Made by a program: the position numbers and the translations under genes | Shown: positions 36,384 through 44,679 of the stretch, piece after piece | Layout of the letters: each line of letters opens with the position of its first letter | How positions within the stretch are numbered: position 1 is the first letter of the stretch | Source: Trebonia sp963774945 | GTDB taxonomy: Bacteria; Actinomycetota; Actinomycetes; Streptosporangiales; Streptosporangiaceae | Direction: 5' to 3' | DNA length: 64,000 bases | NCBI GenBank assembly: GCA_963774945.1 | Contig: CAVZHA010000027.1 | Location: 372,001 to 436,000 of the forward strand | The notes under the pieces: model-generated | What the model saw: the letters and a program-made list of their open reading frames with translations, nothing else | Told to the model about the DNA's origin: nothing | The model's database searches: none

Positions 36384-37784
36384 ATGGCGGAATCGCAGAC
36401 CAATCTTGCCTGGGACGTCCTCATCGACCTGACCCAGTGGCCCGGCGCGCTCAACGAACGTCTGACCCGCGCGCTACGGGCCGCGATCCGGACGGGGCGC
36501 CTGCCGACGGGATCCGCCTTGCCTCCGAGCCGGATGCTGGCCGATCGCCTGCGGGTCTCCCGCTGGACGGTGACCCGGGCGTACGCGCAGCTGACGGCCG
36601 AGGGGTATCTAGAGGCGCGGGCGGGCTCGGCCACCCGAGTGCGCTGGACGCCAGACCCCGGTGCGCAGTCGGTCGCAGCTGTGCGCCGGGCCGGCCCCGC
36701 TGCCCGCCTCGACATGACGCCGGGCCGTCCCGACCTCCAGGGATTCCCCGTAACCAGATGGGTCGAGGCGATCAGGAGGGCGGCGGCGACGACGCCACAT
36801 AGCCAGCTGGGCTACCCGGAACCCGCGGGCGCGCTCCGGCTACGCGAGACCCTGGCCGACTATCTCAACCGCGTCCGCGGCACGGCGGCAACCCCGGACA
36901 CGGTCACGATATGCCTGCGTGCGGCCGACGCGATGGTGCGGGCCTGCCGGGCGATGCTCGCCGACGGCATTACTCACCTGGCCGTGGAGGATCCGGGCTG
37001 GCCGCAGCTGCGGGAGGCCGCGGCATTCACCGGCATGGTCCTGGTTCCGCTGCCGGTGGACGAGGACGGCATGCAGGTCGAACAGCTGTCCGCTCATCCC
37101 GAGGTCGGCGCGGCCTGTGTCGGAGCGACCCACCAGTTCCCGACCGGCAGGGTATTGGCGCCCGGCCGGCGGGCCATCCTGCTTGAGTGGGCCAAACGGC
37201 GGAACGGGCTGGTCGTCGAGGATGATTACGACGCCGAATTCTGGTACGACAGGCCCGCCGTTTCCGCCCTGCAGGGCATGGCGCCGCAGCGGGTGCTGCT
37301 GCTTGGCTCGGTTAGCAAGACCCTCGCGCCCGCAGTGGGAGTTGGCTGGCTCGTGAGCCCGCCTCGGCTGGTCGCGGCGGTCCGGGCGGCCAGCCCGTTC
37401 CCGCTCGTTCCGCCGACGCTGAACCAGCTCGCGCTTGCCTGGTTCATCGAGTCCGGCTCGTATGACCGCTACCTGAATGCGGCACGGAAGCGCTATCAGG
37501 CCCGGCGGCGCGTGCTCCTTGACGCCCTCGCCACGCTGCCGCCCACATGCCGGGTGGAAGGTGCCGCGGCCGGGCTGCACCTGCTGCTGCGCCTCCCGCC
37601 CGGAAGCAGTGCGAGCCGCATCGTCAGTACCGCCGCCCGGCACGGTCTGCTGATGGCCGATCTCGACCGGTTCCGCATGCATCCCGATCCCGCTCAACCC
37701 GGCCTCGTGCTCGGCTACGGTAACCTCGCTGATTCCACCGCGGCCGAGGCGGTATCAGCGCTCGCCGAGATCCTCGCAGGCTAG
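36384..37784 (+). CDS. MocR/PdxR family transcriptional regulator (GntR helix-turn-helix + aminotransferase domain)
   Basis: 466 residues from ATG 36384 (MAESQTNLAWDVLIDLTQWP). The N-terminal GntR winged helix reads RLPTGSALPPSRMLADRLRV and SRWTVTRAYAQLTAEGYLEA. The C-terminal fold-type I aminotransferase-like domain has LGYPEPAGALRLRETLADYL, VEDDYDAEFWYDRP and the PLP-binding lysine in LLLGSVSKTLAPAVGVGWLV. Such proteins use PLP or an aldimine as effector and often control PLP, GABA or amine metabolism genes. The adjacent downstream operon begins with a PLP-dependent aminotransferase, a likely target. Confidence 0.87.
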   Translation: MAESQTNLAWDVLIDLTQWPGALNERLTRALRAAIRTGRLPTGSALPPSRMLADRLRVSRWTVTRAYAQLTAEGYLEARAGSATRVRWTPDPGAQSVAAVRRAGPAARLDMTPGRPDLQGFPVTRWVEAIRRAAATTPHSQLGYPEPAGALRLRETLADYLNRVRGTAATPDTVTICLRAADAMVRACRAMLADGITHLAVEDPGWPQLREAAAFTGMVLVPLPVDEDGMQVEQLSAHPEVGAACVGATHQFPTGRVLAPGRRAILLEWAKRRNGLVVEDDYDAEFWYDRPAVSALQGMAPQRVLLLGSVSKTLAPAVGVGWLVSPPRLVAAVRAASPFPLVPPTLNQLALAWFIESGSYDRYLNAARKRYQARRRVLLDALATLPPTCRVEGAAAGLHLLLRLPPGSSASRIVSTAARHGLLMADLDRFRMHPDPAQPGLVLGYGNLADSTAAEAVSALAEILAG

Positions 37785-38061
37785 CGGCCCGCACACGTCC
37801 GGCGGGCGGCCCGCCGCCGTGGGCAAGACCGCGGACCGACCATGAACCGACCAGTCGCAGACCTGGGCGCGCGAACCGGGAACCCGGTCCGGCCAGGCGC
37901 GGAACCGGCGGAGCGGCCCCGTCTGGGGCCGACTGGCCGGCATTGGTCGGCGCGCCAGCGGGCGACCAGGCCCCCGCCTGGTCAAACGCGCTGTTCAGGC
38001 CTTACCTCTGTTCGCTACCCGGTTGGCGTCCAGCCGGCGCCCTGGCAATGGGAAGGAGGGC

Positions 38062-38118
38062 ATGCCGACAATTACCGCAGCAGTCAACCATGGCAATCCC
38101 CGCCACTGCTGGAGGTAA
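38062..38118 (+). CDS. 18-aa leader peptide coupled to aminotransferase gene
   Basis: MPTITAAVNHGNPRHCWR, with a strong GGAAGGAGGG immediately upstream. The stop TAA (38116-38118) overlaps the ATG of the aminotransferase (TAATG), so ribosomes finishing this peptide could restart on the enzyme gene. The final Trp-Arg-stop is produced by the downstream gene's own Shine-Dalgarno (TGGAGGTAA) read in frame. It is short enough to be a translational-coupling device rather than a functional peptide. Confidence 0.45.
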   Translation: MPTITAAVNHGNPRHCWR

Positions 38119-39545
38119 TGGTGGATCATCATCTGATCGGCGTCGAAGAGTGCGAACAGCTCCCTGGGAAAGCAGTTCAGTCCCTGTACCGGGATTATGT
38201 AAGCCGAAGCCAGGTATCTCTGACCACCACGTTCGGCTTCGGGAAACAGCTGATCGAGAAGGCCGAAGGGCCGTGGCTATACCCGCGCGGAGGAGAGCGC
38301 GTCCTGGATTTCACCGGCGCGGTGGGCGTGCTCAATCACGGCCATAACCACCCACGCATCCTGGAGGTCAGGCGCCAGTTCGCCGAGCGGCAGCGGATGG
38401 AGGTTCATAAGGCGTTCCTCTCACCGTACGTCGCGGCGCTGAGCCATAACATCGCCCAACTGCTGCCCGGAGACCTGAATATCTCCTACTTTCCGAACTC
38501 GGGCGCCGAGGCCAACGAAGGGGCCGTCAAGCTCGCCTACAAGTACCATGGCGGGCAGCGGAACACCATCTTGCGGTCGGACATCAGCTTCCACGGCAAG
38601 CTCCTGGCGACGGGCAGCCTCACTGGCTCGCTTGAGAACAGCTTCCAGTTCCCTGGAATACCAAACGTCGCGTATCCCTATGGTGACGTCGCCGCGATCA
38701 AGGAGCTTGTCGCCAAGCATCGTCGGCCGGACGGGTCTAGCGACATATACGCGATCATGGTTGAGCCATTCAGCGCCTCCACGATGAATTACTGGGATGA
38801 ATCCTCGCTCCGTGAGCTTCGTCGGCTTTGCACGGCGGAGGATATCGTCCTCGTCTTCGACGAAATCTACACTGGCTGGGGCAAAACCGGCTCACTATTC
38901 TTTTTCATGAGGCATGACGGCCTGCTGCCCGACATCCTCACCTACTCAAAGTCCTTCGGCGGCGGAAAGGCCTCAATCTCCGGCTACACCACGCGTGAGC
39001 CGTTGTTCCGCAAAGCGTATGACCGGCTCGGTGACGTCATACTGCACAGCACGACTTACTACGGCTTCGGCGAGGAGACCGCGACCGCCATCGAGGCGGT
39101 CAACATCGTCGTCGAAGACGACTACCCGGCGAAGGCGCGGAAGATCGAAGAGACCCTCGCCCACGGTCTGCGCCAGATAAGGCAAAACCACCCGGAAACA
39201 GTAGAACGGGTCTCCGGCGTAGGCGCCCTGCACGGCGTCTTCCTCAACGGCAGCGCCACAATGCTCGAGCTGGCCGGAAAGCTCGCTCCCGCGTCGCTGT
39301 CCGGCGATCCCGGGTTTCGCACGAAACTGATCACCAGCGCGGTCATCGCCGAGCTGTACCGGGAACACCGCATCCTTACCTATTTCAGCCCCAATGGCGA
39401 CAACCCACTCATCGTTGCGCCTTCGCTCATCGTAGAGTCGGCCGAGCTCGACTACTTCCTTGACAGCCTGCAGACGACTCTGGCAAAAGGCCTGCCCTAC
39501 CTGCTGAGGAAGTTCATTCAGGACAGGGTGATGGCGCGATGGTGA
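38118..39545 (+). CDS. Class III PLP-dependent aminotransferase
   Basis: 475 residues. Conserved features: cofactor phosphate-binding SYFPNSGAEANEGAVKLAYK, substrate strand TILRSDISFHGKLLATGSLT, FDEIYTGWGKTGSLFFFMRH (Asp for the pyridine nitrogen) and the PLP lysine region DILTYSKSFGGGKASISGY. The start is ATG 38118 or GTG 38121, close to GGAGGT at 38111; the ATG overlaps the stop of the leader peptide. It would move an amino group onto an aldehyde or keto substrate; the neighbours suggest a keto-sugar or sugar-lipid rather than an amino acid. Its 3' end overlaps the SDR start by seven bases (ATGGTGA). Confidence 0.85.
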   Translation: MVDHHLIGVEECEQLPGKAVQSLYRDYVSRSQVSLTTTFGFGKQLIEKAEGPWLYPRGGERVLDFTGAVGVLNHGHNHPRILEVRRQFAERQRMEVHKAFLSPYVAALSHNIAQLLPGDLNISYFPNSGAEANEGAVKLAYKYHGGQRNTILRSDISFHGKLLATGSLTGSLENSFQFPGIPNVAYPYGDVAAIKELVAKHRRPDGSSDIYAIMVEPFSASTMNYWDESSLRELRRLCTAEDIVLVFDEIYTGWGKTGSLFFFMRHDGLLPDILTYSKSFGGGKASISGYTTREPLFRKAYDRLGDVILHSTTYYGFGEETATAIEAVNIVVEDDYPAKARKIEETLAHGLRQIRQNHPETVERVSGVGALHGVFLNGSATMLELAGKLAPASLSGDPGFRTKLITSAVIAELYREHRILTYFSPNGDNPLIVAPSLIVESAELDYFLDSLQTTLAKGLPYLLRKFIQDRVMARW

Positions 39546-40579
39546 GCAGAGTTCTGGTCACCGGAAGCAACGGCATGCTCGGCAGCCATGTCGCGGCCCG
39601 CTTCCTGGCCGATGGACACCAGGTAGCGGGCCTCGACATCACGCCAGATCCCCTGACCGCGGGCGTCCGGCACGTGAAAGGTGACGTACGGGACCGCGCG
39701 GCGGTCGAGTTCGCCATGCGAGACGCCGACGTCGTCGTGCACTGCGTCGCCGCGCTCCCCTCCTATCCGACCGCGCAGATTCACTCGATAACGGTGGAAG
39801 GAACCCGGACGGTATTCGCGGCGGCGCAGCGGCTGGGGATCCCGAGAGTCGTGCACATCTCCTCCACGGCGGTGTATGGCCTGCCGGACGTCGTGCCGAC
39901 GCCGGAGACTTACCCGTACGCACCCGTCGACTCCTACAGCGCGGCCAAAGCCGATGCGGAGAAAGTCGCGGTCCGCTACCGCGACGGCGTGGGCCTGATC
40001 GTGCCCGTACTGCGACCCAAGACGTTCGTCGGCCCGGGCCGTATGGGGCTCTTCTCGATGCTCTTCGAGTGGGCCGACGACGGTCACCATTTCCCCGTCC
40101 TTGGATCCGGCGACGTGCGGATCCAGATGCTCGCCATTGAGGATCTCGTGGCCGCGGTCGACCTGGCCTGTTTCACTCCGCCGGAGATCGCGAACACCAC
40201 CTTCAACGTTGCCGCCAGAGAATTCAGCACCATCAAGGACGATTTCCAGGCCGTCCTCGATGAGGCTGGGCACGGGAAGCGGGTCGTGTCGATCCCGGCC
40301 GGACCGGCGCTGATCGCACTCAAGGCGCTCGGACGGGTGGGTCTCTCGCCGGTATACGACCGCCTGCTGCACAAGCTGCGCGGCGACTCCTTCGTGGAGA
40401 CCGAGCGCATCCAGCGCGTCCTCGGCTTCTCCCCCGTGTACTCGAACCGGGAAATGATCCTGCGCGCCTATCGCTGGTGGCGGCAGCAGCCTCGCACCGC
40501 GCGCTCGGCGGGCTCCGGCCGGACCAGCCGTGACCCGTGGCGGCAAGGCGCGCTCGCGCTGGCCAAAGCCGTCTTCTGA
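39539..40579 (+). CDS. NAD-dependent epimerase/dehydratase (extended SDR)
   Basis: 346 residues. N-terminal Rossmann motif SRVLVTGSNGMLGSHVAARF; catalytic region VVHISSTAVYGLPDVVPTPE and Tyr-Lys in APVDSYSAAKADAEKVAVRY, so the YxxxK motif is intact. FVGPGRMGLFSMLFEWADD and IQMLAIEDLVAAVDLACF are typical of 3-beta-HSD/sugar-epimerase SDRs. It overlaps the aminotransferase by seven bases and the UbiA gene follows within 60 bases, so all are in one transcript. A likely role is oxidation or epimerisation of the sugar on which the aminotransferase acts. This is inferred from order only. Confidence 0.83.
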   Translation: MVSRVLVTGSNGMLGSHVAARFLADGHQVAGLDITPDPLTAGVRHVKGDVRDRAAVEFAMRDADVVVHCVAALPSYPTAQIHSITVEGTRTVFAAAQRLGIPRVVHISSTAVYGLPDVVPTPETYPYAPVDSYSAAKADAEKVAVRYRDGVGLIVPVLRPKTFVGPGRMGLFSMLFEWADDGHHFPVLGSGDVRIQMLAIEDLVAAVDLACFTPPEIANTTFNVAAREFSTIKDDFQAVLDEAGHGKRVVSIPAGPALIALKALGRVGLSPVYDRLLHKLRGDSFVETERIQRVLGFSPVYSNREMILRAYRWWRQQPRTARSAGSGRTSRDPWRQGALALAKAVF

Positions 40580-40637
40580 CACCTCGGCCGATCCGCGCTC
40601 CGGCTATCGCGATCGAGAAACCCGCACAGGGAGGAAC

Positions 40638-41585
40638 ATGTCGACCATCCAGACGCCGGCCCCGTTGGCCAAGGGCAGCTCGCAGGGCGCACATCATGCC
40701 TTGCCTGGGCTGGCGCGAATGCGCGCGCTGATTACCCTCGCCCGCCCAGCACAGTGGATAAAGAATCCAGCCGTCATCCTGCTCGCCCTCGCCTCACTGC
40801 AGCACTGGACGCTGCGGGCCGCCACGAGTCTCGCCTGGGCTACCGCCTTGTTCATCCTCGCATCGGTCGCGGCTTACACCGTCAACGACATCCGCGACCG
40901 GGAACGGGACAGGCTGCACCCCGACAAACGGCTGCGGCCCATCGCGTCCGGAGATCTCGGACTGTCCACGGCCTGGGTGTTCTTGCTCGCCGTCACCGCG
41001 GCCCTGATTGCCGGCGTGGCCGTCGTGCAGTTCAGCCGGGCGTGGCCGGTCTGCGCCTACCTCGCCGTGACGCTTGCCTATAGTTTCCGGCTCAAGCACA
41101 TCCCTTTGGTCGATGCCTTCGCGGTCGCCATCGGGTTCGTCCTGCGAGCCGAGCAAGGCTACCTGGCCCTCGGCCTGCGGTCTTCGCCGTGGCTCCTGCT
41201 CGGGGTATTCACCACCTGCCTGGTGTTCGTCCTCGGCAAGCGGCAGCGCGAACTAACGCAAGGAGCGCACGCGCACCGTCCGGCGCTCGGGGGATATTCC
41301 GCCGAGCTGCTTGGCTACCTCATCGTGATAAGTGCCACGCTGAGCGTCGTCGCATATATTTTCTTCGTGCGCGCCGGATTCGCGCAGAATTCCTCGGCAC
41401 TTGCCATCACGGCCGTGTTCTGCGCCATATTCGCGCTCTTCAGGTACCTGCAACTGATTATCGTCGGCCATGGCGGGGCAGACCCGGTCCGCACTTTGCT
41501 TGGAGATCGCCAGCTCCTCGTAGTCGTGACTATATGGCTAGCGGTAACCATCTCTATGCACGCGCTTCATCTTGCCACCCCCTAA
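40638..41585 (+). CDS. UbiA family prenyltransferase, decaprenyl-phosphate phosphoribosyltransferase-like
   Basis: 315 residues, eight to nine membrane helices. The start ATG 40638 follows GGGAGGA. The first Asp-rich motif is YTVNDIRDRERDRLHPDKRL with RPIASGDLG, and the second region is YSFRLKHIPLVDAFAVAIGF with VLRAEQGYLAL. These match the mycobacterial DPPR synthase (Rv3806c/UbiA) pattern of an NDxxD motif followed by HPxKR-RPIA much more than menaquinone- or heme-type UbiA enzymes. That enzyme joins 5-phosphoribose 1-diphosphate to polyprenyl phosphate. I infer that this operon makes a polyprenyl-phosphoryl pentose. It is flanked by an SDR and two GT2 genes. Confidence 0.83.
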   Translation: MSTIQTPAPLAKGSSQGAHHALPGLARMRALITLARPAQWIKNPAVILLALASLQHWTLRAATSLAWATALFILASVAAYTVNDIRDRERDRLHPDKRLRPIASGDLGLSTAWVFLLAVTAALIAGVAVVQFSRAWPVCAYLAVTLAYSFRLKHIPLVDAFAVAIGFVLRAEQGYLALGLRSSPWLLLGVFTTCLVFVLGKRQRELTQGAHAHRPALGGYSAELLGYLIVISATLSVVAYIFFVRAGFAQNSSALAITAVFCAIFALFRYLQLIIVGHGGADPVRTLLGDRQLLVVVTIWLAVTISMHALHLATP

Positions 41586-41606
41586 CACAGAGCAGGAGCT
41601 GTTCCA

Positions 41607-42725
41607 ATGTCCGAGTCACCTGCCGTCTCTGTTATAATTCCGAATTACAACTATGCCAGTTCGCTGGATTTGTGTATCCGCTCGGTGGTGGAGCAGGATT
41701 ATCCGTCCACCGAGGTGATAGTCGTCGACGACTGCAGCACCGACGACTCAGTCGCCAAGGCTGCCCAGCACGATGTCACCGTGCTCAGCACCAGCCAGAA
41801 CGGCGGCGTGGCAGTGGCCAGAAATCTAGGGGCGGCCCACGCGACGGGTGAGATTCTGTTTTTCCTAGATTCAGACGTTGCGCTGACCGCCGGTGCCTTG
41901 CGGCGCGCGGTTGAGCTGCTCGCCTCCGCTCCGTCGATAGGCGCCGTCTGCGGGACCTATGAAGCAAAGCCGCTTATCCGCGATAGCCTCATCGAAGAGT
42001 GTCGCTGCCTGCAGGCATGCTACTGGCGGGAGAGCTCGCTGGGCTCGGTGAGCTGGCTTTTCAGCGCGATGTGCGCGATGCCGTCCAGGGTTTTCAAGGA
42101 GATAGGACCGTTTAACCCTAAGCTGCGTCATACCGAGGAAGTCGATTACGGTCAGCGTCTTTCCCGTAATTATCAGATAATGCTGACCTCAGAGGTCCGC
42201 GGCTATCACGATGACGACAGCCAGCTTATCCCTCTTATCCGAAAGATATTCAGGCGCGGTCGTATGCGGGTGCCGCTTTACGCCCAGCGCCGCAAATTCG
42301 CAGAAGGCTTCGAAACGGCGTCACGTGCCTGGGCCAGTGTATTCGCCTTTCTCGGGGTCGCCGCGCTGACGGCTCCAGCGTTCCTCGGGCCGGTGAGCTG
42401 GGCGCTGCCGGCGTTGATGTTCGCCGCCACCCTAGCGTGCGACCTCGGGATGTACCGGTTCACCGCCACTCGGCGTGGCCTAGGCTTCCTGCCCGCGTTC
42501 ATCGCGCTGCAGTTCATCTTCAACCTGACCGTTTTCAGTAGCATCGCCGCTGGCGCCGTCCAGTGGCTGTTCTCGCGGCGATTCCGCACCCTCTACGACG
42601 ACGACTCCCCCGGCCCGGCCTACGCACCCGCCCGGTTATCGCCCTACGTCACCCGGAGGTCCTGGTCATGCCAACCCCCGCGACCGCGGGCCCATCGCTC
42701 GCCGCACCGCGTGTCTCCGTCGTAA
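41607..42725 (+). CDS. GT2 family glycosyltransferase, membrane-anchored (1)
   Basis: 372 residues from ATG 41607 after GGAGC. GT-A motifs are SVIIPNYNYASSLDLCIRSV, VIVVDDCSTDDSVAKAAQHD, GGVAVARNLGAAHATGEILF and the metal-binding DxD in FFLDSDVALTAGAL. A later motif is EVRGYHDDDSQLIPLIRKIF. At the C-terminus are membrane helices (AWASVFAFLGVAALTAPAFL and LQFIFNLTVFSSIAAGAVQW). The last 40 residues overlap the next gene by 58 bases and are Arg/Pro-rich. It resembles polyprenol-linked-sugar or cell-surface glycosyltransferases and is paralogous to the following gene. Confidence 0.83.
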   Translation: MSESPAVSVIIPNYNYASSLDLCIRSVVEQDYPSTEVIVVDDCSTDDSVAKAAQHDVTVLSTSQNGGVAVARNLGAAHATGEILFFLDSDVALTAGALRRAVELLASAPSIGAVCGTYEAKPLIRDSLIEECRCLQACYWRESSLGSVSWLFSAMCAMPSRVFKEIGPFNPKLRHTEEVDYGQRLSRNYQIMLTSEVRGYHDDDSQLIPLIRKIFRRGRMRVPLYAQRRKFAEGFETASRAWASVFAFLGVAALTAPAFLGPVSWALPALMFAATLACDLGMYRFTATRRGLGFLPAFIALQFIFNLTVFSSIAAGAVQWLFSRRFRTLYDDDSPGPAYAPARLSPYVTRRSWSCQPPRPRAHRSPHRVSPS

Positions 42726-43720
42726 TCCCCAATTACAATTACGCGAGAACCCTCGGCCTGTGCCTCGAATCGGTATTCAGCCAGACGTTCCCACCGTACG
42801 AGGTAATAGTCTCTGACGACGCCAGCACGGATAATTCGCTCAAAGTCGCGGGCAGATTCCCGTGCCGAATCATAACATCCGAGCGCAACCGGGGTGTCTC
42901 GGCGGCGCGTAATGCCGGCATCGCGGCCAGTTCCGGAGACATGCTCTTCTTTCTCGACTCGGACGAGGCGCTCGCTCCCGATGCCATCAAAGAGGCGCTG
43001 CGCCTGATCGCCGAAGACCCTCAGCTTGGGTGCGTGCACGGAGTCATCGCTCCCGAGCCCCTCATCGACGACGGGCCGGTGGAGTGGTACCGCACGCTGC
43101 ACGCCCATCATTGGCGCAAGCGGGCAGTGGGACGAACCCCCACCGCGTATTTCGCGGTCGCGGCGGTCCCCCGCCACGTGGTTGAGGAGGTGGGGTGGTT
43201 TGACGAGCGGCTGCGCGACTCCGAGGACGTGGAGTACAGCGAGCGACTGTGCCAGCGGTTCAGCATCCTGCTTACCGACCGAGTGGTCGCCTACCACGAC
43301 GAGGAGCACCTGCTCGGCCGCATGCTGCGTGAGCAGTTCCGCCGAGCGCAGCTGCTCATTCTCTTCGCCGCCGCCCACCGCAGCCGACCTGGTGCCCTCC
43401 GGGCCAACAGCGGTCTTGGCGTTGCCACGGCGCTGCTGGCGCTCGCATCGCTCCCGCTGGGCTGCTGGATGCCAGTGCTGTTGGTGGTGCCCGCGCTGAG
43501 CGTGGCCGCCTTCGCGCTCGCCGATATCGGCCTCGCGCGTTTTGTCCGGCGACGGCGAGGGGTGATGTTCCTGCTCTACTTCCTTGCCATCCACCTGCTG
43601 GTCAACGTCTCGATTGGCATCGGGGCCGCGGTCGGCCTGTTCCGGTCCATGGCAGACCGGGATTTCGGCCGTCCGAGCACTCGCACCGCCCAGGAGACCC
43701 AGTGGAACGCTGGCAGCTGA
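42668..43720 (+). CDS. GT2 family glycosyltransferase, membrane-anchored (2)
   Basis: 350 residues from ATG 42668, preceded by GGAGGTCCTGGTC. Shares the plan of the first copy: VSVVIPNYNYARTLGLCLES, YEVIVSDDASTDNSLKVAGR, GVSAARNAGIAASSGDMLFF with DSDEALAPDAIKEAL, then VVAYHDEEHLLGRMLREQFR and C-terminal helices (ATALLALASLPLGCWMPVLL, FLLYFLAIHLLVNVSIGIGA). Overlaps the upstream gene by 58 bases and the downstream gene by 19 bases. The two copies differ in their acceptor-site region, so they may add different sugars or act as a pair. Confidence 0.83.
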   Translation: MPTPATAGPSLAAPRVSVVIPNYNYARTLGLCLESVFSQTFPPYEVIVSDDASTDNSLKVAGRFPCRIITSERNRGVSAARNAGIAASSGDMLFFLDSDEALAPDAIKEALRLIAEDPQLGCVHGVIAPEPLIDDGPVEWYRTLHAHHWRKRAVGRTPTAYFAVAAVPRHVVEEVGWFDERLRDSEDVEYSERLCQRFSILLTDRVVAYHDEEHLLGRMLREQFRRAQLLILFAAAHRSRPGALRANSGLGVATALLALASLPLGCWMPVLLVVPALSVAAFALADIGLARFVRRRRGVMFLLYFLAIHLLVNVSIGIGAAVGLFRSMADRDFGRPSTRTAQETQWNAGS

Positions 43721-44679
43721 CCGCCTGGGCGAGGGCGCTCGCGGTCATCCGCCTGCTGGCCGGCCCTGTGTTCGCGCTCAGCGCGGGATACGCACTGTGG
43801 GCGTGTCTGCGCGGTCATGTCGGCGAGCTGATCCAGGTGTCGGACCGGCCGCAGGCCGGCGCTCTGCTCACGGCCGCGCTGGCCGCCGAATTCTGCGGGC
43901 TGTACCTGAGCGCGCAGGCCTTCCGCCAAGCCTCGTCGTGCCTTGGGTCGCCCCTCGGCCGGGTAGCCGTGCTCAGGGTCTTCAGCGCGGCCATGCTGGG
44001 AAAATACGTGCCCGGCCCAACCTGGAGCGCGGTCGCGAGCGTCCGGCTCGGCAACGCGGCCGGCGTGCCCTCCGGCCGGATGGTGGCAATATACCTGCTC
44101 AGCTCTGCGGTCGCCCTGGTCACCGCGGTCACGGCCGGGCTGCTCGCCGCACCAAGCCTGCTGGGCATGCGGCTGCTGTGGCTGCTGCCCGTTCTGGCAG
44201 CCGGCCTGCTGCTGGTCTGGCGGCCTCGCGTCGTCGTGCAACTGGCCGAGGTCGTGGCGCGTCTGCGCGGCCGGGCACCGCAGGTCGGGCAGATCAGGCC
44301 CGCCTACGTGCGACGCGGCACGCTGCTCGAGCTGGGCTCGTGGCTGATTGGCGGCTTCCACCTGTGGCTGATCGTGCGAGTGGTCGGCGACGCCAGCCTG
44401 GCGTCGGTGCCGCTCTGCGTGGGCGCGTTCGCGCTGGCCACGGAGGCCGGTGCGGTCGCGATGATAGCTCCCGACGGCCTGGGCGTCCGAGAGGCCGCCC
44501 TCATGGCCGCCCTGTCCAGGGTGCTGCCCTGGCCGCAGGCGGCCGCGGCCGTGCTGGCCAGCCGCGTCTGCTGCACAGTGGCCGAGATAGTGGGCAGCGG
44601 GCTGGTCCTCACGCTCACCCGCCGACGCCGGGAGGATCTCCCTGCTCACTCGCAACCAGCCCCGAGAGGGACGGGCTGA
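43702..44679 (+). CDS. Lysylphosphatidylglycerol synthase TM region-like (UPF0104) membrane protein
   Basis: 325 residues starting at GTG 43702, with GGAGA just upstream. It has about eight helices and the family hallmark AAMLGKYVPGPTWSAVASVR (GKYxPG), then GSWLIGGFHLWLIVRVVG and IAPDGLGVREAALMAALS (the DGLGVRE motif). Proteins of this group (MprF N-terminal flippase, AglD) sit in glycolipid pathways and probably flip or assist lipid-linked sugars. It overlaps the GT2 gene and its stop TGA overlaps the deacetylase ATG (TGATG), so it is tightly coupled. Confidence 0.8.
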   Translation: MERWQLTAWARALAVIRLLAGPVFALSAGYALWACLRGHVGELIQVSDRPQAGALLTAALAAEFCGLYLSAQAFRQASSCLGSPLGRVAVLRVFSAAMLGKYVPGPTWSAVASVRLGNAAGVPSGRMVAIYLLSSAVALVTAVTAGLLAAPSLLGMRLLWLLPVLAAGLLLVWRPRVVVQLAEVVARLRGRAPQVGQIRPAYVRRGTLLELGSWLIGGFHLWLIVRVVGDASLASVPLCVGAFALATEAGAVAMIAPDGLGVREAALMAALSRVLPWPQAAAAVLASRVCCTVAEIVGSGLVLTLTRRRREDLPAHSQPAPRGTG

